A stretch of DNA of 44,620 nucleotides from a virus. The stretch lies in IMG/VR virus record IMGVR_UViG_3300037247_000112, positions 1 through 44,620 of that record; one strand, 5' to 3'. The position numbers were made by a program, and so were the translations under genes. Below the pieces are notes generated by a model. The model was not told the DNA's origin and searched no databases. It saw nothing but the letters and a program-made list of their open reading frames with translations. Of this stretch, positions 34,549-40,076 are shown one piece after another. Within the stretch, counting starts at the first letter, position 1. Each line of letters begins with the position of its first letter.

Positions 34549-34764
34549 TTATTGATTGTATAAATAACTTATGCCTAATATAACAGGAACAAGTAGTACA
34601 CCCCATCCCATAACACCTAGAGTATACCACCACACTGATACTATCAGCATAGTAATTGCATGTACTAGCACCATAAATATTAGAGCTAGTAATATTACTA
34701 CACGCCTACACACTCCAAATATATTAAAGTTACACCTCCTTGCACCATCTAGCATGATAAACAC
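34549..34764 (-). CDS. Small two-segment membrane protein (start uncertain)
   Basis: The product has two hydrophobic stretches, about residues 22-45 (VVILLALIFMVLVHAITMLIV) and 50-68 (LGVMGWGVLLVPVILGISYLY), so a helical hairpin in the inner membrane is likely. The start is unclear. ATGs at 34764 and 34755 lie inside the upstream gene, while a strong AAGGAGG at that gene's stop is followed only by non-standard codons and GTG 34713. Could be a host-envelope modifier or an anti-superinfection protein. Confidence 0.55.
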   Translation of the reverse strand: MFIMLDGARRCNFNIFGVCRRVVILLALIFMVLVHAITMLIVSVWWYTLGVMGWGVLLVPVILGISYLYNQ

Positions 34765-34942
34765 GAGCTAACTGTACAGCTAGTTTAACTGTAGACACAT
34801 AGCATATCTCATTACCCTTGGGATGAATAACCCACCACTTGAGAGAATCCAACTCCCCCTCACCCATAACTCTAAAAGGAAAGTAGTCGCCTATAGTATG
34901 CGCGCGCCTACCATGTTTAATTGTATTAGTAAATGTACTCAT
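34730..34942 (-). CDS. Unknown 70-residue protein
   Basis: The product has a basic start (TNTIKHGRRAH), a beta hairpin with SLKWWVIHPKGNEICYVS and a helix (TVKLAVQLARVYHARW). The WWVIHPKG...CYVST pattern resembles small phage proteins of unknown role. It overlaps the upstream gene by 4 nt. Confidence 0.65.
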   Translation of the reverse strand: MSTFTNTIKHGRRAHTIGDYFPFRVMGEGELDSLKWWVIHPKGNEICYVSTVKLAVQLARVYHARWCKEV

Positions 34943-35178
34943 AACAATCTCCCACTCTTTCTAAAACAAAACACCTCGTCACCATTGGGCAATAAGCCGT
35001 ATACTAGGTCGGCATGCCATCCATTCTGGTGACACATTAACAAAGCCAAGGCATGTGCGGCAGCAGCAGGTAAGGAAGATAAAGGACGTTCAATAGACCT
35101 CTCCCCCATACATGTAGCTATCATTTTAGAAGGCAACTGCCCCACTCCCACTTCAATGTGTACTTGTATAGCCTTCAT
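34939..35178 (-). CDS. Unknown 79-residue protein
   Basis: The product has an N-terminal strand (IQVHIEVGVG), an Ala/Leu-rich helix (PAAAAHALALLMCHQNGW) and a C-terminal beta hairpin ending in basic residues. It overlaps the next start by 4 nt. Function is unknown. Confidence 0.65.
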   Translation of the reverse strand: MKAIQVHIEVGVGQLPSKMIATCMGERSIERPLSSLPAAAAHALALLMCHQNGWHADLVYGLLPNGDEVFCFRKSGRLL

Positions 35179-35187
35179 TGTATAGCC

Positions 35188-35475
35188 TCAATAGCAAAAC
35201 TTTTTAGTAACACTCTCTTGCTGCGCTTGTATTAATGCCGCTTTAAATAAAGCTAGCTCACTAATCATACTACTTAGCTTCGCTATGCGCTTGGCTATAT
35301 GCTTACTCTTATAACAAGCGAACTCTAGCGCCACTCCCTTATAACAGTCAGTGATATACAGGGTAGCGTCTATTGTGTTACTATAAGTTGAGGAGGCATT
35401 TGTAACAACGTACCAGCGTACACTGCCACCTTCATCACCTCTGTCAGTGAGAAATCTTTTACCTTGGGCTTTCAT
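35188..35475 (-). CDS. Unknown 95-residue protein
   Basis: An N-terminal beta-rich half (SVRWYVVTNASSTYSN, then ATLYITDCY) is followed by a basic helix (SKHIAKRIAKLSSMISELAL). Function is unknown. The ATG has AGGAG upstream, just after the stop of the membrane protein at 35476. Confidence 0.65.
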   Translation of the reverse strand: MKAQGKRFLTDRGDEGGSVRWYVVTNASSTYSNTIDATLYITDCYKGVALEFACYKSKHIAKRIAKLSSMISELALFKAALIQAQQESVTKKFCY

Positions 35476-35676
35476 CTACTTCTCCTTATCTTGTTGTGCT
35501 CTACGCTTCTGCTTACGCTCTATATGCCCGTCAATTACAACTATAACACCTAACACCCCTGCTGCTATGCCATACAAGCCGTGTGCCTCTATAAACACCA
35601 AGGATAAGTATGTAATGTGTACATAGTGATGCACCTCGTGTAATATAATGCGAACAACTCCATGTAGCTTAGCCAT
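35476..35676 (-). CDS. 66-residue single-pass membrane protein
   Basis: A His-rich N-terminal segment (HEVHHYVHITYLS) precedes one transmembrane stretch (about 32-49, LYGIAAGVLGVIVVIDG), followed by a charged tail of Arg, Lys, Gln and Glu. Probably inserted in the inner membrane with a cytoplasmic charged tail. Function is unknown. Confidence 0.65.
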   Translation of the reverse strand: MAKLHGVVRIILHEVHHYVHITYLSLVFIEAHGLYGIAAGVLGVIVVIDGHIERKQKRRAQQDKEK

Positions 35677-35679
35677 GTA

Positions 35680-35859
35680 TTAATCCCCCCACTCAGGGTT
35701 GTTAAAGTGGTGACGTACAGACTTGCGAGGCTGTGTTGGTGTAAGCTTAGCTAGTGCTTGTCCCGTTGCCATTGCTTTGCCTTCGTCTTTGACAAGCCAC
35801 ACAATATATGCACCGTATAACACTGCGATAGACATACCTAGTAGGTAATAATTAATCAT
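35680..35859 (-). CDS. 59-residue membrane-anchored protein
   Basis: ATG 35859 overlaps the previous stop as ATGA. The start MINYYLLGMSIAVLYGAYIV is a membrane anchor with few charges before it, then comes a polar body with PTQPRKSVRHHFNNPEW. It and its neighbour at 35476 form a pair of small membrane proteins in the early block. Confidence 0.65.
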   Translation of the reverse strand: MINYYLLGMSIAVLYGAYIVWLVKDEGKAMATGQALAKLTPTQPRKSVRHHFNNPEWGD

Positions 35860-36047
35860 GCCACATTCTCCTCGTGCGGGACTACCGCATCTCTGATATA
35901 AATTAAATTGTTATGTTTAGCTAAGATTAAGCCACACTTAGCAGTGCAAGTAGGGTGTGGTAGTTCACTAGTAAATATAGTGTCCACGCCCTTAGCTCTC
36001 ATCATAGCCATGAATTCATCGTTCAATTGTGTGTTTGATTTACTCAT
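35856..36047 (-). CDS. Unknown 63-residue protein
   Basis: ATG 36047 follows AAGGAGAGG, an ideal ribosome site; a longer frame to 36089 overlaps the upstream gene and is not needed. The product is helical at the start, then has a PHPTCTAKC segment and a beta end (NLIYIRDAVV). Function is unknown. Confidence 0.7.
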   Translation of the reverse strand: MSKSNTQLNDEFMAMMRAKGVDTIFTSELPHPTCTAKCGLILAKHNNLIYIRDAVVPHEENVA

Positions 36048-36048
36048 G

Positions 36049-36240
36049 TTATGCCTCTCCTTGTAATACAGCCTTGGCAAACTTAACATCTGTTATAATA
36101 CGTTCAACAGTTTTAGCTAGCCCATACTCAGACTTATCACCCACGCTAGTAGCAATACGACCATGGACATTGAGGTTTAAATTAAGCAGCTTGATTAGAG
36201 CAGCCCCCGTTACACTGTTAATATTACGTGTGTTGTTCAT
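36049..36240 (-). CDS. Unknown 63-residue protein
   Basis: The product has an N-terminal Asn-rich helix (VTGAALIKLLNLNLNVHG) and a second helix (GLAKTVERIITDVKFAKAVLQ). It ends 1 nt before the next ATG. Function is unknown. Confidence 0.65.
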   Translation of the reverse strand: MNNTRNINSVTGAALIKLLNLNLNVHGRIATSVGDKSEYGLAKTVERIITDVKFAKAVLQGEA

Positions 36241-36252
36241 TAGTATTCTCCG

Positions 36253-36771
36253 TTAGGCAGTAAGAGGACGTAACATATTAGCAAAGTGTTCGTGCATTAC
36301 CTTAGTGACACGTGCTAGGCTCTTATTATTATCCCTAAACGTACTGTTCCATGTACTAGGAGCAACCAGATAACGCTCCATAGTACTAGTGCTTAGTCCC
36401 TTACTAATAGCCTTCCCGCTTGTGTACACTCCCTCACTATCATATAAAGTAGAGCCAATCATTACACATACATGGTCATTTTGCAGGTCGATACGCTTAC
36501 CCTTTGCCTTTAACTTTATAGCTGCTTTGAGTGCTGTATTGATACCCTTGCTACCATACTTATTAATAAACTCTTGTACACTAGCAGCAGTGACATCCCC
36601 AAAACCTGTGCGACAATCAACTAGCACTACATGTGATTTAATATTGTATGTCTTCAATGACTTTTGTAACTCATAAGCAAAGCACCCACATCCCCCTTCA
36701 TTAATGCACTGTATTTTATTATGAATGGCAGGTATACCATCGGTTAGTATAGTATGTAGTTGCTTGTTCAT
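36253..36771 (-). CDS. Papain-like / transglutaminase-fold cysteine protein (putative)
   Basis: The 172-residue product has a candidate catalytic triad in the order used by papain-like folds. A Cys sits at the start of a helix (Cys28 and Cys30 in GGCGCFAYELQKSLK), a His starts a strand (His100 in NDHVCVMIG), and an Asp lies 11 residues later (Asp111 in LYDSEGVY). A strand with SHVVLVDC lies between them. These proteins cleave or join amide bonds; here it could modify a host protein early in infection. There is no signal peptide, so it should act in the cytoplasm. The call is from motif order only. Confidence 0.55.
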   Translation of the reverse strand: MNKQLHTILTDGIPAIHNKIQCINEGGCGCFAYELQKSLKTYNIKSHVVLVDCRTGFGDVTAASVQEFINKYGSKGINTALKAAIKLKAKGKRIDLQNDHVCVMIGSTLYDSEGVYTSGKAISKGLSTSTMERYLVAPSTWNSTFRDNNKSLARVTKVMHEHFANMLRPLTA

Positions 36772-36775
36772 GGGC

Positions 36776-37186
36776 TTATCTCACTGTGTAATATATATTA
36801 TTAAGAATAGTGTAACAATGTGCGCCTTTGGGAGCAGCATTACCACTGTTAAATTGTTCGCCAATCTTTTCAGTAGTAGCATTGGCAAAATGTAAATCAA
36901 TTTTATGTTTACGATTGTAGCGTATAAGTACACACTCCTGACCAAGGTCAACAACTGCATGTAGTTTAATACGGCACAGTACGCTTGATTGGTTAGTGTG
37001 AACAATAAAGCTCTGTTCGCTGTCACCATCATACACCCCTATAGCGCGGATAGCCTGTACATGGCAGTCATGTTCTAAGAAGTAACATAGCTGCTCAGTG
37101 GCTATCATGTTAGCAAGGGGAGTATTACACGAGCGATAAGCACTGAGTATAATAGTAAACTTCTTATCTGTTGTTAATGTGTTCAT
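36776..37186 (-). CDS. Unknown 136-residue protein
   Basis: A mixed alpha/beta protein with a helix (NMIATEQLCYFLEHD), a strand pair (QSFIVHTNQSSVLCRIKL and ECVLIRYNRKHKIDLHF) and a Gly/Asn-rich end. It lies 4 nt from the papain-like gene and may work with it. No family is recognised. Confidence 0.65.
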   Translation of the reverse strand: MNTLTTDKKFTIILSAYRSCNTPLANMIATEQLCYFLEHDCHVQAIRAIGVYDGDSEQSFIVHTNQSSVLCRIKLHAVVDLGQECVLIRYNRKHKIDLHFANATTEKIGEQFNSGNAAPKGAHCYTILNNIYYTVR

Positions 37187-37245
37187 GTTAATACCTTGTT
37201 TGTTAATATTAGTAAGCCCACTTGCACTAGGCTTATAACTACCAA

Positions 37246-37473
37246 CTATGCTACTAATGTTACCTGTTCCTGTAGTAGTCTCACATCGTCACCTACATCG
37301 TCCTTAAATTGTAAGTCGGGTCTATCATCGTCCTCCATATGCACATTAACATCTGTCACCCTATAAGGTTTGTTCGGGGTTACATCCCTAGTACACAGTA
37401 CCAACATAGAGTCGCCCCTCATTTGTGTGGCACTCATTGTAATCATGTCACCAATTTTAAGTTCTTTACTCAT
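37246..37473 (-). CDS. Small beta protein, paralogue family A member 3
   Basis: The product (75 residues from ATG 37473, which has the best spacing from GAGAGG) begins KELKIGDMITM and has VLCTRDVTPNKPYRVTDV, FKDDVGDDVRLLQ and VTLV. These align with the other family A proteins. It is separated from the other copies by about 3 kb. Confidence 0.7.
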   Translation of the reverse strand: MSKELKIGDMITMSATQMRGDSMLVLCTRDVTPNKPYRVTDVNVHMEDDDRPDLQFKDDVGDDVRLLQEQVTLVA

Positions 37474-37500
37474 CATATCCTCTCTTTGTTATCAGTTGAA

Positions 37501-37671
37501 TTAATACCCTGCCCCTACATATAGTTCATCGAAGTCAGTGAAATATAAATCATCACCACCCATATCATTTCTTACCTTAACGGTACAATCATCATCGCAA
37601 CAACCTAGTTGTGTATGTAGCCACCAGTCATGGTCTGCTGCCCAGTTTGCTTGTTGTCTAGTCATGTTCAT
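37501..37671 (-). CDS. 56-residue acidic protein near the leftward promoter region
   Basis: ATG 37671 has AAGG upstream, and ATG 37665 is an alternative. The product begins MNMTRQQANWAADHDWWLH, with Cys-Cys and an Asp run in the middle (GCCDDDC) and an acidic end. It is one of the first leftward genes, so it should be made very early. Function is unknown. Confidence 0.65.
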   Translation of the reverse strand: MNMTRQQANWAADHDWWLHTQLGCCDDDCTVKVRNDMGGDDLYFTDFDELYVGAGY

Positions 37672-37751
37672 TCTACCTTGTCTGTTGAGTTAATAGCAGT
37701 GTGATACCACCATAATGCTAATGTTAAATATACCACTTGTAGTACTATCAT
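37668..37751 (-). CDS. Possible 27-residue single-TM peptide, first leftward gene
   Basis: ATG 37751 opens MIVLQVVYLTLALWWYHTAI, one membrane-spanning helix, and its TGA overlaps the next ATG as ATGA. That overlap and the composition support it. The ribosome site is weak (AAGGGG, too far). A GNRA-capped hairpin at 37765-37778 lies just upstream. Confidence 0.45.
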   Translation of the reverse strand: MIVLQVVYLTLALWWYHTAINSTDKVE

Positions 37752-37764
37752 TATTATAAAGATT

Positions 37765-37778
37765 GCCCCTTGCGAGGC
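37765..37778 (-). promoter_or_regulatory. Leader hairpin with GCAA tetraloop
   Basis: On the leftward strand GCCTC and GGGGC pair (one U-G) around a GCAA loop, a stable GNRA tetraloop. A competing outer pairing GATTGC/GCAATC uses part of the same stem. It lies in the 5' leader of the first leftward genes and could affect translation or RNA stability. Confidence 0.4.
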
Positions 37779-37948
37779 ATCCCCTCTATAGTAAAGTAGC
37801 AATCTGTTACCTTAATATAACCGTGCTACATCCAGTACGTATACTATGAACTACTTCAAGAAATAGTGTTAATTCATTAGATGAATAGCCGACTATAGTC
37901 TGTGTGAATATAACATTATCAACGCCTTAGCGTAACACCCAACTTGTA

Positions 37949-37968
37949 TACTGTACGGATATACAGTA
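37949..37968. promoter_or_regulatory. LexA-type box 1
   Basis: The site contains CTGT-ACGGATAT-ACAG and matches the gammaproteobacterial LexA consensus TACTGTATATATATACAGTA at 17 of 20 positions. It lies about 200 bp upstream of the first leftward gene. A weak leftward promoter (TTGGGT, 16 nt, GATAAT) can be drawn just downstream of it, not strong enough to list separately. Confidence 0.75.
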
Positions 37969-37996
37969 CTATTGTTACAGACCAATGAGAATAGGC

Positions 37997-38055
37997 ATGC
38001 CAACTTGCAAATTATCACGTAAGTCCTTGATTAAATACCATGCCAACATGCCAAA
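37997..38055. repeat. Three ATGCCAA repeats (iteron-like)
   Basis: ATGCCAAC at 37997-38004 and 38040-38047 and ATGCCAAA at 38048-38055, all in the same direction. They lie beside LexA box 1. They could be binding sites for a replication or regulatory protein; the copies are short, so chance is possible. Confidence 0.35.
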
Positions 38056-38493
38056 GCACTTAGGCAATACCCTAGCAACACTTACAGGTGAAGTGTGCTT
38101 AGAATGGCTCTAAGAGCCTCTAGTGTAATGGTGCTATTTACAAGGAAATAAACAATAAAATAAATATGTGAATGTAGTTTGACATCAATAATGTAGCAGA
38201 TACCAACGTGAGCACGTAGCACGAACGTTAAAATATAGAATAAGTAATTGATAGGTAAGGTTAAGAGATGTAATTCAATAGTGGGGGGTATAGCTATAGT
38301 CGAATTCACTATATTAATTAGTCGGTGACCGCTTGCATATTTTATCAGCAAGTGCAACTTTATATATGTTCTTGGTCAGTCATTCTTCTAGGGGGTACAA
38401 GGGGGGTTGATTGGGGTAATCTGTAGAGCATTACACCCTAATAATTTCTACAATAATTATATATATTGGGGGTGTGCATTATATTTCAGGCAT

Positions 38494-38517
38494 AAAAAAG
38501 CCCTCACTAAGGAGGGC
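38494..38517 (-). terminator. Intrinsic terminator, leftward
   Basis: GCCCTC and GAGGGC form a perfect 6-bp stem with a 6-nt loop, followed on the minus strand by TTTTTT. On the plus strand no U-tract follows. It closes the predicted small RNA that starts near 38699 and isolates the rest of the control region from that promoter. Confidence 0.88.
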
Positions 38518-38567
38518 AATAAGAGGCAAGGGTGGTGACTAAGCTAGATTCTCTTGGTTATATACTT

Positions 38568-38592
38568 ATTGTACTCCTAAGGGAGATACAAT
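38568..38592. repeat. Bulged inverted repeat over a ribosome site
   Basis: ATTGTA-CTCC pairs with GGAG-A-TACAAT around loop TAAG. On the plus strand the stem hides the AAGGGAG ribosome site and start of the frame at 38591. On the minus strand it is a stem-loop within the predicted small RNA. Confidence 0.6.
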
Positions 38593-38773
38593 GCAATATC
38601 TATTATCTATGCATCATCTAGTATATATTGATAGTATAGTATTGAAAACAGAAGAAGGAGAAGAAAGAAAACTGGATAAAAGAAAGAAGAGCAAGAAGAG
38701 TACACAGTATATCTCTATACCCAATTACTGTCAACCCCTGTCAATACTGTTCGTTTATACAGTACTACGTTAA
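38591..38773 (+). CDS. Doubtful 60-residue protein in the control region
   Basis: ATG 38591 follows AAGGGAG at suitable spacing. The product has a hydrophobic start (YLLSMHHLVYIDSIVL), a highly charged Lys/Glu/Arg middle and a hydrophobic end. The charged middle simply reflects a purine tract, and the 3' part overlaps a promoter and a LexA-type box. It may be a real early peptide silenced by the antisense RNA, or chance. Confidence 0.3.
   Translation: MQYLLSMHHLVYIDSIVLKTEEGEERKLDKRKKSKKSTQYISIPNYCQPLSILFVYTVLR
38706..38734 (-). promoter_or_regulatory. Strong leftward sigma70 promoter
   Basis: TTGACA (38734-38729), a 17-nt spacer and TATACT (38711-38706) are a near-consensus host promoter. 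A second TTGACA lies 10 nt upstream (38744-38739). The start point should be near 38699. LexA-type box 2 ends 1 nt before the upstream TTGACA. Confidence 0.85.
38745..38764. promoter_or_regulatory. LexA-type box 2
   Basis: CTGT-TCGTTTAT-ACAG, 16 of 20 to the LexA consensus. It is immediately upstream of the tandem TTGACA elements of the leftward promoter, so a bound repressor would crowd RNA polymerase. Confidence 0.7.
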
Positions 38774-38814
38774 GTGGTTGTTCAGAAACAGATAAGTTAA
38801 TAATTTATTTTACA

Positions 38815-38834
38815 CACTGTATGGATATACAGTA
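38815..38834. promoter_or_regulatory. LexA-type box 3
   Basis: CTGT-ATGGATAT-ACAG, 17 of 20 to the LexA consensus, with perfect 7-bp half-sites (ACTGTAT/ATACAGT). It lies between the leftward and rightward promoters and could allow cooperative binding or looping with boxes 2 and 4. Confidence 0.78.
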
Positions 38835-38868
38835 CTCCCCTAAGAGGTGAGGCTATGATTTACATAGT

Positions 38869-38888
38869 ACCTGTATAAATATACAGTA
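38869..38888. promoter_or_regulatory. LexA-type box 4
   Basis: CTGT-ATAAATAT-ACAG, 17 of 20 to the LexA consensus. It directly abuts the -35 element of the rightward promoter at 38889 and so is the best placed operator for the late operon. Confidence 0.78.
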
Positions 38889-38917
38889 TAGACAAAGTAG
38901 TTGAGTTATACTACAAT
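38889..38917 (+). promoter_or_regulatory. Rightward sigma70 promoter of the late operon
   Basis: TAGACA (38889-38894), a 17-nt spacer and TACAAT (38912-38917) each differ from consensus by one base. It lies 29 nt upstream of the start of the first late gene, leaving a short leader with AAGGAGAGGG. It reads into the whole structural block. Confidence 0.75.
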
Positions 38918-38946
38918 GTAATAACTTAATGTTATAAGGAGAGGGT

Positions 38947-39426
38947 ATGACTACAATAGTTTGGGATGGTAGTACATTGGCAGCTGATGGTAGAACTACA
39001 GCAGGTAATATAGTGCTTACTAATACCCAAGGTAAGATATATATGGATGAAATATCCAAGGTAAGAGGTAGTACAGTTATATGTTATGCCATTGCCGGGC
39101 ATGCTGATATGGAAAATATTATAAAATTATGGTTAGCTGATGGCTGCCCTGTTACAAATGATATGGAAGATGCGAACTTTGAAGTGCTTATAATTACAGA
39201 TGACGCTGCCTACATGTACAGTGATGCGAACAATGACCTATATGATGTGACACATAATTACTGTTCAGGTAGTGGGGCTGACTTTGCATATAGTGCTCTA
39301 GCGTTTAAGGCTAATGCCTGTAAAGCAGTTAAGCATGCATGCACTCTTGATATATACTCAGGGGGAGAAGGTAGCTTTGTGAATTGTAGAAGTAAAAAGC
39401 CTGTACTAAAAAGGTTTACAACATGA
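38947..39426 (+). CDS. Proteasome beta-like Ntn hydrolase
   Basis: The 159-residue product begins MTTIVWDGSTLAADGRTT, the pattern of proteasome-beta/HslV-like Ntn hydrolases. After Met removal, the N-terminal Thr is the nucleophile, Asp13 (LAADGR) matches the catalytic Asp, and Lys29 (TQGKIYM) matches the catalytic Lys. A central SGSGADFAYSALAFKANACKAV helix and IYSGG near the end match the fold's later part. Such proteins are found in several podoviruses; substrates are unknown. It is the first gene after the LexA-flanked promoter. It may process virion or host proteins. Confidence 0.78.
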   Translation: MTTIVWDGSTLAADGRTTAGNIVLTNTQGKIYMDEISKVRGSTVICYAIAGHADMENIIKLWLADGCPVTNDMEDANFEVLIITDDAAYMYSDANNDLYDVTHNYCSGSGADFAYSALAFKANACKAVKHACTLDIYSGGEGSFVNCRSKKPVLKRFTT

Positions 39427-39803
39427 GTATGCATCCAATACAGATGGCACTATACGTACCACTGTTATGTATCATAATAGGTACAGGCTGTTCCATACTA
39501 ACTGACTTAGCAATGGACGCAGTTGGTGGTAGTAAAGGTGGTATCAACACAGAGTTAGTTGTAGGGGATAAGGAACAAGTAGTTGGCTCTAACATAGAAG
39601 TAGATGCCAAGACAATAGGCAAGGTGGTAGGTGCTAGTGATAACTCCGTGATTGCAGCTAATGCCAAAGAGATAACAGTAACAAACAATACATTCCCTGC
39701 ATGGGCAATATTCTTTATTGGAGGGCTTACCACTTTGATTGGTTACTTAGCTCCTCGTCCTAAAGCATGGAAACGTTTAATCCAAAGGAAACCAAATGAG
39801 TAA
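39423..39803 (+). CDS. Spanin-like lipoprotein with C-terminal TM (u-spanin type)
   Basis: The 126-residue product has an N-terminal hydrophobic signal (MALYVPLLCIII) ending in a lipobox-like GTGC-S (Cys23) and a C-terminal transmembrane helix (FPAWAIFFIGGLTTLIGYLA) with a basic tail. The periplasmic middle has VGDKEQVVGSNIEV and a Val/Asn-rich stretch. A lipid anchor in the outer membrane and a TM in the inner membrane are the mark of unimolecular spanins, which fuse the two membranes at lysis. It overlaps the previous gene by 4 nt. The lipobox residues before Cys are not ideal. Confidence 0.65.
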   Translation: MSMHPIQMALYVPLLCIIIGTGCSILTDLAMDAVGGSKGGINTELVVGDKEQVVGSNIEVDAKTIGKVVGASDNSVIAANAKEITVTNNTFPAWAIFFIGGLTTLIGYLAPRPKAWKRLIQRKPNE

Positions 39804-40074
39804 TGTACAAAACGATTCAGTAGCAGCAAGTGCTACAGGCACAACACTAACTCCTGTAGGTTCTGCTAAAGCATTTAACATGAGCTTTGCAGTTGATGTA
39901 ACAGGCACTATCACCTTCCTAGTGGAGGTTACTTACAATGGTACAGCATTCCATACAGTAGCTGCTAGTGGAACAGTAAGTGTAGATGGAGCAGTCACCT
40001 CTCCTATTGCAGGCATTCGCGCCCGTAGTACGGCAGGTACTGGCACATTAGTCTTAACAGTGATTGAGGACTAG
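39796..40074 (+). CDS. Small beta-sandwich virion protein, copy 1
   Basis: The 92-residue product is all beta (FNMSFAVDVTGTITFLVEVTY, then IAGIRARSTAGTGTLVLTVIE). It shares its order with the next gene product (SVTYTIQHSLDG, then IRVNHTAGAGTATLHVRQ), so the two are tandem copies. Such domains are often attached to fibres or capsids. Confidence 0.65.
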   Translation: MSNVQNDSVAASATGTTLTPVGSAKAFNMSFAVDVTGTITFLVEVTYNGTAFHTVAASGTVSVDGAVTSPIAGIRARSTAGTGTLVLTVIED

Positions 40075-40076
40075 CA

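Larger units (their letters stand above)
38494..38699 (-). ncRNA. Predicted leftward small RNA (about 205 nt)
   Basis: A strong promoter (TTGACA, 17 nt, TATACT) starts transcription near 38699, and an intrinsic terminator ends it near 38494. No useful reading frame lies between; the only ATGs are followed by a stop within a few codons. The first 55 nt or so are almost only C and U (for example CTTTCTTCTCCTTCTTC), complementary to purine-rich ribosome sites. The next part contains a bulged 10-bp hairpin (38568-38592). A LexA-type box lies just upstream of the promoter. The RNA is antisense to the possible small gene at 38591. Confidence 0.6.
37752..38946. other. Gene-poor control region between divergent operons
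   Basis: About 1.2 kb without a convincing gene on either strand, apart from one doubtful frame at 38591. It holds four LexA-type boxes, promoters in both directions, an intrinsic terminator, short ATGCCAA repeats, several hairpins, an AT-rich stretch around 38150-38200 and G-runs at 38391-38416. It is the most likely site of both transcription control and the replication origin. Confidence 0.8.

Noticed and set aside
38167-38195. Rightward TTGACA with TACCAA at 16 nt
   Set aside because: The -10 is poor and nothing follows on that strand for 400 nt.
38082-38357. 91-codon leftward frame in the control region
   Set aside because: It needs a TTG start, has no ribosome site, spans hairpins and has a composition that just reflects AT-rich DNA.
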